Notes under the pieces: generated by a model
The model's database searches: none
The model's input: only the letters and a program-made list of their open reading frames with translations
What the model was told of the DNA's origin: nothing
DNA from: DATDOO01 sp035293245
GTDB lineage: Bacteria > Pseudomonadota > Gammaproteobacteria > Methylococcales > Methylococcaceae
Assembly: GCA_035293245.1 (NCBI GenBank)
Contig: DATDOO010000332.1
Location: 1 to 22,854 of the forward strand
Direction: 5' to 3'
Length of the DNA stretch: 22,854 nt
Program-made: the position numbers and the translations under genes
Shown: positions 15,293 to 22,854 of the stretch, piece by piece
Position numbering within the stretch: position 1 is the first letter of the stretch
Layout of the letters: each line of letters opens with the position of its first letter

Positions 15293-15309
15293 CGCACCGT
15301 GACGGTGCA
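15293..15309. promoter_or_regulatory. NtrC-like enhancer site upstream of amtB
   Basis: The minus strand reads TGCACCGTCACGGTGCG, a near-perfect match to the NtrC site TGCACYN5GGTGCA (last base differs). It is about 135 bp upstream of the -24/-12 element, a normal enhancer distance, and next to the 3' end of bioA. NtrC activates amtB under nitrogen limitation in many proteobacteria. Confidence 0.7.
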
Positions 15310-15311
15310 TG

Positions 15312-16661
15312 TCAGTCGCGGGTCGCGCGGTCGATGCTCTCGCCGGCGACGTCGGCGAGGAAACGGATTTCCTCGGGCGTAATGACATACGGCGGCATGA
15401 AATAAACCACATTGCCCAGGGGGCGCAGCAGCGCACCGCGCGACAGGGCATGGCGATACACGCGCAAACCGCGCCGCTCCTGCCAGGGATAAGGCTCCTT
15501 GGCCGCCTTGTCCTTGACCAACTCGACGGCCAGAATCATTCCCGTCTGCCGTACCTCGGCCACGCGGGGATGATCGGCGAGCGGGGCGGCGGCCTCGGCC
15601 ATGCAGCGCGCCAGCGTCCGATTGTCGGCCAGGACGTCGGTGCGCTCGAACAGGTCGAGCGTCGCCAGGGCCGCGCGGCAGGCGAGCGGATTGCCGGTGT
15701 AGCTGTGGGAGTGCAGGAAGGCCTTGAGGGTGGCGTAATCGTCGTAAAAGGCCGCGTAGATTGCTTCCCGCGTCAACACCGCCGCCAGCGGCAGATAACC
15801 GCCCGTCAGCCCTTTGGACAAACAGAGAAGATCCGGCGTGATGCCCGCCTGTTCACAAGCGAACAGGGTGCCGGTGCGGCCGAAACCCACGGCGATCTCG
15901 TCGGCGATCAGGTGCACGCCGTAACGGTCGCAGGCTTCCCTAAGGAGACGCAGATAGATGGGGTCGTACATGCGCATGGAACCGGCGCACTGCACCAGAG
16001 GCTCGACGATGACGGCGCAAGTCTCGTGGGCATGGCGCTCCAGGGCCGATTCCATGTCGGCGAAGCGCCGCCGGGAGTGATCTGCCCAGCTCTCGCCCGC
16101 CTCGCGCCAGTAACAGTCCGGGCTGGGCACGGTGAACACGTCCATGAGCAAAGGACGGTAGGTTTCCTTGTACAGGGCCACGTCGCCCACCGCCAATGCG
16201 CCCAGCGTCTCGCCGTGGTAACTGTTCGACAGCGTGATGTAGCGGGTCTTGGCCGGCTGGGCGGAATTCTTCCAATAGTGGAAGCTCATTTTCAGCGCGA
16301 TTTCCACCGCGCTGGAGCCGTTGTCGGCGTAAAAACAGCGGGTTAACCCCGGCGGCACCAGGCGGGTGAGACGCTCGGCCAGCTCGATGCCCGGCTGATG
16401 GCTGAAGCCGGCGAACAGAACATGCTCAAGCATTCCCAACTGGTCTTGCAGGGCCGCGTTGATGGACGGGTGGGAATGGCCGAAGAGGTTGACCCACCAG
16501 GAACTGACGGCGTCCAGGTAGCGTTTGCCGTCGAAGTCCTCCAGCCACACGCCTTGGCCGCGCCGGATGGGAATGAGCGGCAGATCCTCGTGATCCTTCA
16601 TCTGCGTGCACGGGTGCCACAGCACCCTGAGGTCGCGTTCCGCCCAGGCGCGGTTGGTCAC
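15312..16661 (-). CDS. bioA: Adenosylmethionine-8-amino-7-oxononanoate aminotransferase BioA
   Basis: 449 residues. BioA is a PLP enzyme of biotin synthesis that moves an amino group from S-adenosylmethionine to 7-keto-8-aminopelargonate, giving diaminopelargonate. Recognisable features: LWHPCTQMKDHE near the N-terminus, SSWWVNLFGHSHP, the cofactor Asp in LIADEIAVGFGRTGT (about residue 254), and the PLP lysine in LSKGLTGGYLPL (about residue 283). Length is usual. It lies alone between lpxC (39 bp away, same strand) and amtB; no other bio genes are in the window. The final codons are close to the NtrC-like site that serves amtB. Confidence 0.95.
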   Translation of the reverse strand: MTNRAWAERDLRVLWHPCTQMKDHEDLPLIPIRRGQGVWLEDFDGKRYLDAVSSWWVNLFGHSHPSINAALQDQLGMLEHVLFAGFSHQPGIELAERLTRLVPPGLTRCFYADNGSSAVEIALKMSFHYWKNSAQPAKTRYITLSNSYHGETLGALAVGDVALYKETYRPLLMDVFTVPSPDCYWREAGESWADHSRRRFADMESALERHAHETCAVIVEPLVQCAGSMRMYDPIYLRLLREACDRYGVHLIADEIAVGFGRTGTLFACEQAGITPDLLCLSKGLTGGYLPLAAVLTREAIYAAFYDDYATLKAFLHSHSYTGNPLACRAALATLDLFERTDVLADNRTLARCMAEAAAPLADHPRVAEVRQTGMILAVELVKDKAAKEPYPWQERRGLRVYRHALSRGALLRPLGNVVYFMPPYVITPEEIRFLADVAGESIDRATRD

Positions 16662-16700
16662 GGCAACGCGCCTTCTGCGTAAAGGCGATAGAGGACTGAC

Positions 16701-17618
16701 TTAAGCCAGGGTGGCGGGAACCGGCCGCATGTAGGAAATCGGCAATTCCCGCTCGTCGTCGAAGGTGACCGACTCCCAGGCATCCTGATCCGCCAGCAGA
16801 GTGCGCAGCAGCAAATTGTTCAGCGCATGGCCGGATTTGTAACCGGTAAACGCGCCGATCAGGCTGTGGCCGAGCAGGTACAGATCGCCGATGGCGTCGA
16901 GGATCTTGTGCTTGACGAACTCGTCTCCATAGCGCAAGCCGTCATCGTTCAGCACCCGGTAGTTATCGACGACGATGGCGTTGTCCATGCTGCCGCCCAG
17001 CGCCAGCCGGCGCTTGCGCAAGGCCTCGATGTCGCGCATGAAGCCGAAAGTGCGCGCCCGGCTCACTTCCTTGACGAAGGAGGTGGAGGAGAAATCGACG
17101 CTGGCCGTCTTGGTGTCCTCGTGGAACACCGGATGGTCGAAATCGATGGTGAACGTCACCCGGAAGCCGTCGTAAGGCTCGAAGCTCGCCCATTTGTCGC
17201 CGTCCTCCACGCGCAGGGCGCGCTTGATGCGGATGAAACGCTTGGGCGCGTTCTGTTCCTCGACGCCGGCGGACTGGATGAGAAACACGAAAGGTCCGGC
17301 GCTGCCGTCCATGATCGGCACTTCCGCTGCGCTGACATCGACGTAAGCATTGTCGATTCCCAGGCCGGCGAAGGCGGAGAGGAGGTGCTCCACGGTGGAA
17401 ACGCGCGCGTTGCCGTTGACCAGCGTGGTGGAGAGGGTGGTGTCGCCGACGTTTTCGGGCCGGGCGTCGATCACCACCGGCTCGTCCAGGTCGACGCGGC
17501 GGAATTTGATGCCGGTGTTCGGCACCGCGGGGCGCAACGTCAGGTAGACCTTTTCCCCGGTATGCAGGCCCACGCCGGTGGCGCGGATGGTATTTTTGAG
17601 CGTTCTTTGCCGAATCAT
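16701..17618 (-). CDS. lpxC: UDP-3-O-acyl-N-acetylglucosamine deacetylase LpxC
   Basis: 305 residues from ATG 17618 (MIRQRTLKNTIRATGVGLHTGEKV), chosen over the ATG 15 bp upstream because GGGGAGG lies at proper distance before it and family members begin MIxQRT. LpxC is the zinc-dependent committed step of lipid A synthesis. Zinc ligands are visible: His78 (STVEHLLSA), His237 and Asp241 (KHKILDAIGD); the catalytic His264 is in YKSGHALN. It follows ftsZ on the same strand, the usual end of the dcw cluster in gamma- and betaproteobacteria. Confidence 0.96.
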   Translation of the reverse strand: MIRQRTLKNTIRATGVGLHTGEKVYLTLRPAVPNTGIKFRRVDLDEPVVIDARPENVGDTTLSTTLVNGNARVSTVEHLLSAFAGLGIDNAYVDVSAAEVPIMDGSAGPFVFLIQSAGVEEQNAPKRFIRIKRALRVEDGDKWASFEPYDGFRVTFTIDFDHPVFHEDTKTASVDFSSTSFVKEVSRARTFGFMRDIEALRKRRLALGGSMDNAIVVDNYRVLNDDGLRYGDEFVKHKILDAIGDLYLLGHSLIGAFTGYKSGHALNNLLLRTLLADQDAWESVTFDDERELPISYMRPVPATLA

Positions 17619-17660
17619 GCGCCTCCCCGGCATCCTGTAGCGTTTATGGGCAGTCGGTCC

Positions 17661-17676
17661 TTGCGGAGATCCGCAA
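17661..17676. other. Short hairpin between ftsZ and lpxC
   Basis: TTGCGG (17661-17666) and CCGCAA (17671-17676) form a 6-bp stem with a 4-base loop, just after the ftsZ stop. No T-run follows on the minus strand, so it may only attenuate transcription or protect the ftsZ message end. Confidence 0.35.
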
Positions 17677-17682
17677 AGCAGT

Positions 17683-18834
17683 TCAGTCCGCTTGGCGACG
17701 CAGGAAAGCCGGGATGTCGAGATAATCCATATCCATTTCTCGCTTCGGTTCCGGCCGCGCTTCGCTGCTGGCTTGCCGTTGGTGGCGGATGTAGGTGGGC
17801 TGGCTGAGCTTTTCCATATTCAGGCCGCCGTCGGCCTTCTGCACCAGCTTGAGCGGCGCTTCATGCGCCTGCTCGCGGTTGCTCAGGCCGGTGGCAACCA
17901 CCGTAACTTTCAGTTCTTCCGCAAGCTCGGGATCCAGCGAAGTGCCGATGATGACCGCGGCGTCGTCGGAAGCGAATTCCTTGACGATTTCGCCCACCTC
18001 GTGGAACTCGCCCATGGTCAGGTCCAGGCCGCTGGTGATGTTCACCAGCACGCCGCGCGCGCCATGCAGGTTGATGTCCTCCAGCAGCGGACTGTTGATG
18101 GCCTTTTCCGCCGCCTCGCGGGCCCGGTTGGTGCCACGGCCGCGGCCGGTGCCCATCATGGCGATGCCCATTTCCTGCATCACGGTGCGCACGTCGGCAA
18201 AATCCACGTTGATGAGGCCGGGGCGGGTGATCAGTTCGGAAATGCCCTGCACCGCGCCCTGCAACACGTCGTTGGCGGCAGCGAAGGCGCTCAGCAGGCT
18301 GGCGTCCTTGCCCAGCACCCGCAGGAGCTTGTCGTTGGGAATGGTGATGAGGGAATCGACGAACTCGCCCAACTCCTCGATGCCTTTTTCCGCGATTTCC
18401 CGGCGTTTCCTGCCTTCAAAGGGGAAAGGCTTGGTCACCACCGCCACGGTCAGGATGCCCGCCTCCTTGGCGATTTCGGCGATGACCGGCGCCGCGCCGG
18501 TCCCGGTGCCGCCACCCATGCCGGCGGTGATGAACACCATGTCGGCGCCCTCGATCACCTCCAGTATCCGCTCGCGGTCTTCCATCGCCGCCTGCCGTCC
18601 CACCTCGGGATTGAAGCCGGCGCCCAAACCCTTGGTCAGGTTCGAGCCGAGTTGGATGATGGTGCGGGCGCGGATGTTTTTCAGAGCCTGGGCGTCGGTA
18701 TTTGCGCAGACGAATTCCACGCCTTCGATAAAACCGTCGACCATGTGATTGACGGCGTTGCCGCCGCCGCCGCCGACGCCGATGACCTTGATGATCGCAT
18801 TCTGCGTGTAGGAATCCACCAGTTCGAATTTCAT
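17683..18834 (-). CDS. ftsZ: Cell division protein FtsZ
   Basis: 383 residues from ATG 18834, with GGGAGG 6-8 bases upstream. FtsZ is the tubulin-like GTPase that forms the division ring. The N-terminal MKFELVDSYTQNAIIKVIGVGGGGGNAVNHM, the GTP-binding signature GMGGGTGTG (residues 105-113) and the T7-loop region (NVDFADVRTVM) are intact. A short variable linker leads to the conserved C-terminal peptide DYLDIPAFLRRQAD, which binds FtsA and ZipA. The seven codons upstream (MPSGRTD) are rejected for lack of a ribosome site. It follows ftsA by 48 bp, in which a TATAAT box occurs. Confidence 0.97.
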   Translation of the reverse strand: MKFELVDSYTQNAIIKVIGVGGGGGNAVNHMVDGFIEGVEFVCANTDAQALKNIRARTIIQLGSNLTKGLGAGFNPEVGRQAAMEDRERILEVIEGADMVFITAGMGGGTGTGAAPVIAEIAKEAGILTVAVVTKPFPFEGRKRREIAEKGIEELGEFVDSLITIPNDKLLRVLGKDASLLSAFAAANDVLQGAVQGISELITRPGLINVDFADVRTVMQEMGIAMMGTGRGRGTNRAREAAEKAINSPLLEDINLHGARGVLVNITSGLDLTMGEFHEVGEIVKEFASDDAAVIIGTSLDPELAEELKVTVVATGLSNREQAHEAPLKLVQKADGGLNMEKLSQPTYIRHQRQASSEARPEPKREMDMDYLDIPAFLRRQAD

Positions 18835-18864
18835 GTCCGTCCTCCCGCTAGGCAAGTGATGGTC

Positions 18865-18870
18865 ATTATA
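18865..18870 (-). promoter_or_regulatory. Possible -10 box of an ftsZ promoter
   Basis: The minus strand reads TATAAT, a perfect sigma-70 -10, 30 bp before the ftsZ start in the ftsA-ftsZ gap. The -35 region (within the end of ftsA) is poor, so activity is uncertain. Extra promoters near ftsZ are common in proteobacteria. Confidence 0.4.
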
Positions 18871-18882
18871 GACCGATTACCC

Positions 18883-20121
18883 CTAAAAATTACCCTGGAA
18901 CCAATTTTTCATCCGGGCCAGCAACGCCCTGAACCCGCCCCTCAGCGGCGCATGCCGTTCCCCGCCCCCCAGGCTGTGCTGCTTGCCGAACAGCAACAGG
19001 CCCACGCCCGTGGCGTAAATAGGGTTATTCACCACGTCGCCCGGACCGGTCACGTGGGTCGGCAGGCCGATGCGCACCGGCATGTGAAAGATTTCCTCGG
19101 CCAGGTCGGTCAGGCCTTCCACCTTGGAACTGCCGCCGCTGAGCACCACACCGCTGGCGATCAGGTCTTCGAAACCGCTGCGGCGCAACTCCTGGTGTAC
19201 CAGCATCAGCAATTCCTCATAGCGCGGCTCGACGATTTCCGCCAGGTTCTGCCGCGAAATGCGCGTGGACGGCCGCCCGCTGATGCTCGGAACCTCGATG
19301 ACCTCGTCCAGCCCGGCCAGTTGTTTCAGGGCGCAGGCGTACTTGATCTTGATTTCCTCGGCGCACTGGGTCGGCGTGCGCAGCGCGACGGCGATGTCGT
19401 TGGTCACCTGGTCGCCGGCGATGGGGATGACCGCCGTGTGGCGGATGGCGCCGTCGGTGTAGACGGCGATGTCGGTGGTGCCGCCGCCGATGTCCACCAG
19501 ACACACGCCCAGTTCCTTCTCGTCCTCGCTCAGCACCGCGGTGCAGGAAGCCAGCTGTTCGAGGATGATGTCCTCCACCTCCAGCCCGCACTGGCGCACG
19601 CACTTGATGATGTTCTGCGCCGCGCTCACCGCGCCGGTGACGATGTGCACCTTGGCTTCCAGGCGGATGCCGGACATGCCGATGGGTTCCTTGATGCCGT
19701 CCTGCCGGTCGATGATGAATTCCTGGGGCAGGATGTGCAGGATTTTCAGGTCGGAGGGAATCGCCACCGCCCGCGCGGAATCGATGACCCGCTCCACGTC
19801 CTCCGCGGTCACTTCGCGGTCCTTGATGGCCACCACGCCGTCCGAATTCAAGCTGCCGATATGGCTGCCGGCAATGCCGGCGTACACCGAGCGGATCGGG
19901 CAGCCGGCCATCAGCTCCGCCGCCTGCACGGCGCGCTGGATGGACTGCACGGTGGCCTCCAGGTTGACGACCACGCCGCGCTTCAGGCCCTTGGAGGGAT
20001 GCGTGCCTATACCGATGATCTCGATGTCGCCGTCGTCGTTGATCTCGCCGACGATGGCCGCGATCTTCGAAGTGCCGATGTCGAGTCCGACAATGAGATT
20101 CCGGTCGGTTTTCTTGCTCAT
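18883..20121 (-). CDS. ftsA: Cell division protein FtsA
   Basis: 412 residues from ATG 20121 (MSKKTDRNLIVGLDIGTSKIAAIVGE). FtsA is an actin-like ATPase that tethers FtsZ to the membrane. Actin-fold motifs are present: phosphate 1 LDIGTSKIAAIVGE, phosphate 2 LVDIGGGTTDIAVYTDG, and the adenosine motif GVVLSGGSSKVEGL. The C-terminal amphipathic membrane helix is FRALLARMKNWFQGNF. The SHS2/1C domain region (ITGAV-type HIVTGAVSAAQN) is normal. It starts 7 bp after ftsQ; the 12 codons upstream of 20121 in the same frame overlap ftsQ and are not FtsA-like. Confidence 0.96.
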   Translation of the reverse strand: MSKKTDRNLIVGLDIGTSKIAAIVGEINDDGDIEIIGIGTHPSKGLKRGVVVNLEATVQSIQRAVQAAELMAGCPIRSVYAGIAGSHIGSLNSDGVVAIKDREVTAEDVERVIDSARAVAIPSDLKILHILPQEFIIDRQDGIKEPIGMSGIRLEAKVHIVTGAVSAAQNIIKCVRQCGLEVEDIILEQLASCTAVLSEDEKELGVCLVDIGGGTTDIAVYTDGAIRHTAVIPIAGDQVTNDIAVALRTPTQCAEEIKIKYACALKQLAGLDEVIEVPSISGRPSTRISRQNLAEIVEPRYEELLMLVHQELRRSGFEDLIASGVVLSGGSSKVEGLTDLAEEIFHMPVRIGLPTHVTGPGDVVNNPIYATGVGLLLFGKQHSLGGGERHAPLRGGFRALLARMKNWFQGNF

Positions 20122-20128
20122 GCCCGCA

Positions 20129-20971
20129 TTATGAAAAGTGATGTTCGTGCCCGGCAATCCCTGCCCGACCCCCTTCGGGCCGCTTTGCGCTGCAAATCGG
20201 CCATCCTGCCGATATGTCGTAGCCGGCCGTTATCGGTTCTGTTTCCGGCGTCATTTTACCCAATTTCAGTTCGCCATCCGGCTTCATGCCGACCGCGAAA
20301 CCGTTGGGGTAGCGCAGATCGACGCGCTGGATGGCCTGCATGCGCTCCGGCCCCAGCAATTGCGCGACCCGCAGGAAGCGTGCGAACGCACGCACGGGTT
20401 CCTGCCGCCCCAAGTGCACGATCAGGCCGTCGTCCAGCCGGAAGCTCCAGGCGCGCCGTTCACTGAGGTGCAAGGCCACGACACGCTTGCCCTGCTCCGC
20501 CAGCCGCTGGTTCATGCTTTTCAGCAGCGTGAGCATCTGCCGCTCCAGGCCGGCCGGCCCCGTGACCAGAGGCAGTCGCGCGAACGCCTCGTCTCCCGCC
20601 GCCTGGAAGCGTACGCCCTGCTCGCTCAGATATCCGCCGCCGCCCCAGCGCACGAACGGTTTCAACTCCTCGATCCGCAACACCAGCGTATCCGGCCAGG
20701 CGCGGCTGACGCCCGCTTCGCCCACCCAGCGGCAAGTCTCGGCCGCGTTTTCCAGGGCGGCCAGGTCCACCCACGGATACGCCTTATCCAGCAACGGCGC
20801 CAGAACCTGCTCCAGTTCCGCCGGGTCGACGTTTTGCACCGCCCCCTCCAGCCGCACGTAGCGGACCGGCATGAGGCGGGCGCCGTAATACAGCGCCGCG
20901 CCGGTTCCGCCCAGCAAAGCCACGCCGAGCAGCAGGCCGATCAGGGATCGGCCGTTCCCATGCCGCCCCAT
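20129..20971 (-). CDS. ftsQ: Cell division protein FtsQ with an unusual C-terminal tail
   Basis: 280 residues from ATG 20971, overlapping the ddl stop by one base (TGATG). FtsQ is a bitopic inner-membrane protein that links early and late division proteins. A short cytoplasmic N-terminus and one membrane helix (about 10-30) precede the POTRA domain (MPVRYVRLEGAVQNVDPAELEQVL) and the beta domain, which ends RVDLRYPNGFAVGMKPDGELKLG. FtsQ proteins usually stop near this point. Here about 40 further residues follow, and residues 251-261 are encoded by a REP-like palindrome (copy B). The tail is rich in Gly, Pro and His and looks acquired. Confidence 0.92.
   Translation of the reverse strand: MGRHGNGRSLIGLLLGVALLGGTGAALYYGARLMPVRYVRLEGAVQNVDPAELEQVLAPLLDKAYPWVDLAALENAAETCRWVGEAGVSRAWPDTLVLRIEELKPFVRWGGGGYLSEQGVRFQAAGDEAFARLPLVTGPAGLERQMLTLLKSMNQRLAEQGKRVVALHLSERRAWSFRLDDGLIVHLGRQEPVRAFARFLRVAQLLGPERMQAIQRVDLRYPNGFAVGMKPDGELKLGKMTPETEPITAGYDISAGWPICSAKRPEGGRAGIAGHEHHFS
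20191..20220. repeat. REP-like palindromic repeat, copy B, inside ftsQ 3' end
   Basis: CAAATCGGC (20193-20201) and GCCGATATG (20208-20216) form a hairpin with loop CATCCT and one mismatch. The 30-base core equals copy A (7375-7404) at 25 positions, and an A-T stem pair in A is T-A in B, a compensatory change. It is translated as part of FtsQ on the minus strand. Confidence 0.65.
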
Positions 20972-21903
20972 CAGGGACGCAGGCTGGTTTCCAGGATACG
21001 CCAGCACAACTCGTCGAATCCAAGCCCCGCTGCCTGGGCCGCCATCGGCACCAGGCTGTGGTCGGTCATGCCGGGGACAGTGTTGACCTCGATCAGCCAC
21101 GGCCGTTCCTGGGCATCCAGCAACAGATCGACCCGCGCCCAACCGGTCACGCCCAGCAACCGGCAGGCATCCAGGGCCAGTCGGCGCAATTCTTTTTCCC
21201 GCGCCTCTTCCAGGCCGCAAGGACAGTGGTAGCGCGTGGTATCGGCCTGGTATTTGGCGTCGAAATCGTAAAACTGGTTCGGCGTTTCCAGGCGGATGAG
21301 CGGCAGGGCTTCGCCGCCCAGCACGCCCGCCGTGTATTCCCGGCCGTCGATCCAGCTCTCGGCGAACACGTCGCAGCCGAAACGCGCTGCTTCGCGCCAA
21401 GCGTTCGCCAGTTGCGCCGCGTCGGCGACGCGGCTGATGCCGAAGCTGGAACCCTCCAGAGACGGCTTGACCATCAGCGGAAAGCCCAGACTCTGCGCGC
21501 AGTCGGCCAGATCGGCTTCCTTTTCCAGCACGTGCCAGGCGGGGGTAGGCAACGCCGCACCTTTCCAGCACAGCTTGGTGCGCAGCTTGTCCATGCTCAG
21601 CGCCGACGCCAGCACGCCGCTGCCGGTGTAGGGCAGCCCCAGCGCTTCCAGCGCGCCTTGCAAAACGCCGTCTTCCCCTCCCCGGCCGTGCACGATGTTG
21701 AACACCCGCGCCGGGCGCCGGTTCAGCATGGCGGCCAGGCCGTCGTCGCGCCAGTCCAGCGCATAAGCGTCCACGCCTTGTCGCTGCAACGCGCCGAGCA
21801 CCGCGCGGCCGCTGATCAGGGAAATGTCCCGCTCCGCCGCCGCGCCGCCCATGACCACTGCGACCCGGCCGAACGCGGCGGGATCGTCGATTCGTTTACC
21901 CAC
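20971..21903 (-). CDS. ddl: D-alanine--D-alanine ligase Ddl
   Basis: 310 residues from GTG 21903 (VGKRIDDPAAFGRVAVVMGG), chosen because AAGGAG lies at 21911-21916, seven bases before it; the frame continues upstream to an ATG at 21984 through palindromic non-coding DNA. Ddl joins two D-Ala for the peptidoglycan stem peptide, using ATP. Motifs: VVMGGAAAERDISLISG, FNIVHGRGGEDGVLQG, YTGSGVLASALSMDK, FPLMVKPSLEGSSFGISRV, and the metal-binding LIEVNTVPGMTDHSLVP. The ATP-grasp fold is complete. The stop overlaps the ftsQ start. Confidence 0.96.
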   Translation of the reverse strand: MGKRIDDPAAFGRVAVVMGGAAAERDISLISGRAVLGALQRQGVDAYALDWRDDGLAAMLNRRPARVFNIVHGRGGEDGVLQGALEALGLPYTGSGVLASALSMDKLRTKLCWKGAALPTPAWHVLEKEADLADCAQSLGFPLMVKPSLEGSSFGISRVADAAQLANAWREAARFGCDVFAESWIDGREYTAGVLGGEALPLIRLETPNQFYDFDAKYQADTTRYHCPCGLEEAREKELRRLALDACRLLGVTGWARVDLLLDAQERPWLIEVNTVPGMTDHSLVPMAAQAAGLGFDELCWRILETSLRP

Positions 21904-21921
21904 TCTCTTTCTCCTTAAGCG

Positions 21922-22050
21922 AAAGTTGCAGCAACTTTGTCCCCCTCTCCCAATGGGACCAATCCGCCGGGAGCGGATTGGCACGCGAAGCGCCCCATTG
22001 GGGGCCGGGCAGGACAGCCCGGCATGATTGGGCCGGGGTGAGGGAAACGA
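21922..22050. repeat. Cluster of nested palindromes between murB and ddl
   Basis: AAAGTTGC/GCAACTTT (21922-21938) is a perfect 17-base dyad. CCCAATGGG (21949-21957) pairs with CCCATTGGG (21994-22002) around an inner hairpin CCAATCCG/CGGATTGG (21959-21966 and 21974-21981). GCCGGGC/GCCCGGC (22004-22010 and 22017-22023) follows. The flanks CCCCTCTCCC and GGGGTGAGGG resemble a common proteobacterial dispersed repeat. No gene is seen in the 164-bp gap. Confidence 0.65.
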
Positions 22051-22067
22051 TCATGGCGTTAGGCCTT

Positions 22068-22854
22068 TCATGTTCCGCAGAGGCCCGAGTCGCCGTGATC
22101 GTTACGTTCGCCGACCACGCGGACCTCGGTTTCCAAATGCACGCCATGGCGCTTTGCCACTTCGGCCTGGACGTGGCCGATCAGCGTCTCGATGTCCGCT
22201 GCCGTCGCCCCGCCGGTGTTGACGATGAAATTGGCGTGCTTTTCCGATACTTCGGCTCCGCCGATCTTGTAGCCCTTCAGCCCGCACGACTCGATGAGCC
22301 GCGCAGCGAAATCGCCCGGCGGATTGCGAAACACCGAGCCGCAACTGGGCTGGCTGACCGGCTGGCTGGCGTTGCGCCGTGCCAGGAGTTCGCGGATCGC
22401 GGCGCGGCTGTCCGCCCCGTCCGCTGCCGCCAGGCGCAGGTGGGCGGCGAGAAACCACTCCCCCGGCGCGCCACGCACGTGGCGATAGCCGATCTCGAAC
22501 TCCGACCGCCCGCGCCGGCGCACCAAGCCGCGGCGATCCACCGTTTCCACGCCGGAAGCGATCGCCCAGGTTTCGCCGCCGAAGGCCCCGGCGTTCATGG
22601 CCAGCGCACCGCCCAGCGTGCCGGGAATCCCGGCGAAAAATTCCGCCCCGCTCAAACCGTGTTCGGCGCTAAAGCGTGCCACATGGGCGCACGGCACGCC
22701 GGCTTCGGCGTAAATCTCGCAAAGGTCTTCCGAATTCCTGCGCAGGGCGTTCAAGCCGCGGGTGTATATGACCGTGCCGCGCACCCCGCCGTCGCGTACC
22801 AACAGGTTGCTGCCGAGGCCCAGCCAGAGGAGCGGCTCGCCCTCCGGCAAACCC
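22068..22854 (-). CDS. murB: UDP-N-acetylenolpyruvoylglucosamine reductase MurB (partial, N-terminus missing)
   Basis: The last 262 or so codons; the N-terminus lies beyond the right edge. MurB is the FAD enzyme that reduces UDP-GlcNAc-enolpyruvate to UDP-MurNAc. Visible motifs: PLLWLGLGSNLLVRDGG, GAEFFAGIPGTLGGALAMNAGAFGGET, SCGSVFRNPPGDFAARLIESCGLKGYKIGGAEVSEKHANFIVN (which carries the catalytic Ser of the family), and the end LETEVRVVG. The compact form without the extra loop of E. coli MurB fits the type II group. It is followed by ddl after 164 bp of palindromic DNA; murC is expected just outside. Confidence 0.95.
   Translation of the reverse strand, partial: GLPEGEPLLWLGLGSNLLVRDGGVRGTVIYTRGLNALRRNSEDLCEIYAEAGVPCAHVARFSAEHGLSGAEFFAGIPGTLGGALAMNAGAFGGETWAIASGVETVDRRGLVRRRGRSEFEIGYRHVRGAPGEWFLAAHLRLAAADGADSRAAIRELLARRNASQPVSQPSCGSVFRNPPGDFAARLIESCGLKGYKIGGAEVSEKHANFIVNTGGATAADIETLIGHVQAEVAKRHGVHLETEVRVVGERNDHGDSGLCGT

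Noticed and set aside
17692..20466. A 924-codon plus-strand open frame opposite ftsZ-ftsA-ftsQ
   Set aside because: It is antisense to three well-supported division genes, is His/Asp/Gly-rich with no domain and no ribosome site.

Overview
The window is GC-rich, densely packed bacterial chromosome. It most likely comes from a gammaproteobacterium (a betaproteobacterium is not excluded). The reasons are the division/cell-wall order murB-ddl-ftsQ-ftsA-ftsZ-lpxC, the YciO-type protein/M50 protease/scpA/scpB/rluB run, outer-membrane genes (lpxC, a TonB-dependent receptor), and a sigma-54/NtrC-type promoter in front of amtB. The species cannot be named from the sequence alone.

Layout. (1) 1-2904, minus strand: a housekeeping run transcribed as yciO-like, site-2 protease, scpA, scpB, rluB (rluB leaves the window). 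(2) 2905-3936: a roughly 1 kb non-coding stretch holding a decayed IS5-like transposase. (3) 3937-11440, plus strand: an accessory block with a TonB-dependent receptor, a LuxR-type regulator and a 1303-residue exported protein that has 14 FG-GAP/VCBS repeats followed by three near-identical Ig-like repeats. It ends in a clear hairpin terminator and contains several palindromic elements. (4) 11599-13782: a mercury-type module. Divergent merR faces merT-merP-small Cys-rich protein, with the housekeeping gene prmC 3 bp behind it, and the merR/merT intergenic region holds a textbook MerR-type operator/promoter with a 19-bp spacer. No mercuric reductase (merA) lies in the window. (5) 13770-16661, minus strand: amtB (ammonium channel) with a sigma-54 promoter and an NtrC-like site, then bioA. 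(6) 16701-22854, minus strand: the end of the dcw cluster (murB partial, ddl, ftsQ, ftsA, ftsZ) and lpxC.

How it fits together. The dcw block makes the peptidoglycan precursor and division machinery, with lpxC committing lipid A synthesis. scpA/scpB serve chromosome condensation. The mer module senses and imports Hg(II), but its detoxifying enzyme must be elsewhere or absent. amtB appears to be under nitrogen control. The receptor/LuxR/repeat-protein block looks like an environment-facing surface or secretion island.

Most interesting non-genic signals: a palindromic repeat present twice with a compensatory stem change, one copy forming part of the ftsQ 3' end; an 18-bp perfect palindrome plus 26-bp-spaced direct repeats between the LuxR gene and the repeat-protein gene; and the likely placement of prmC under mercury-responsive transcription.
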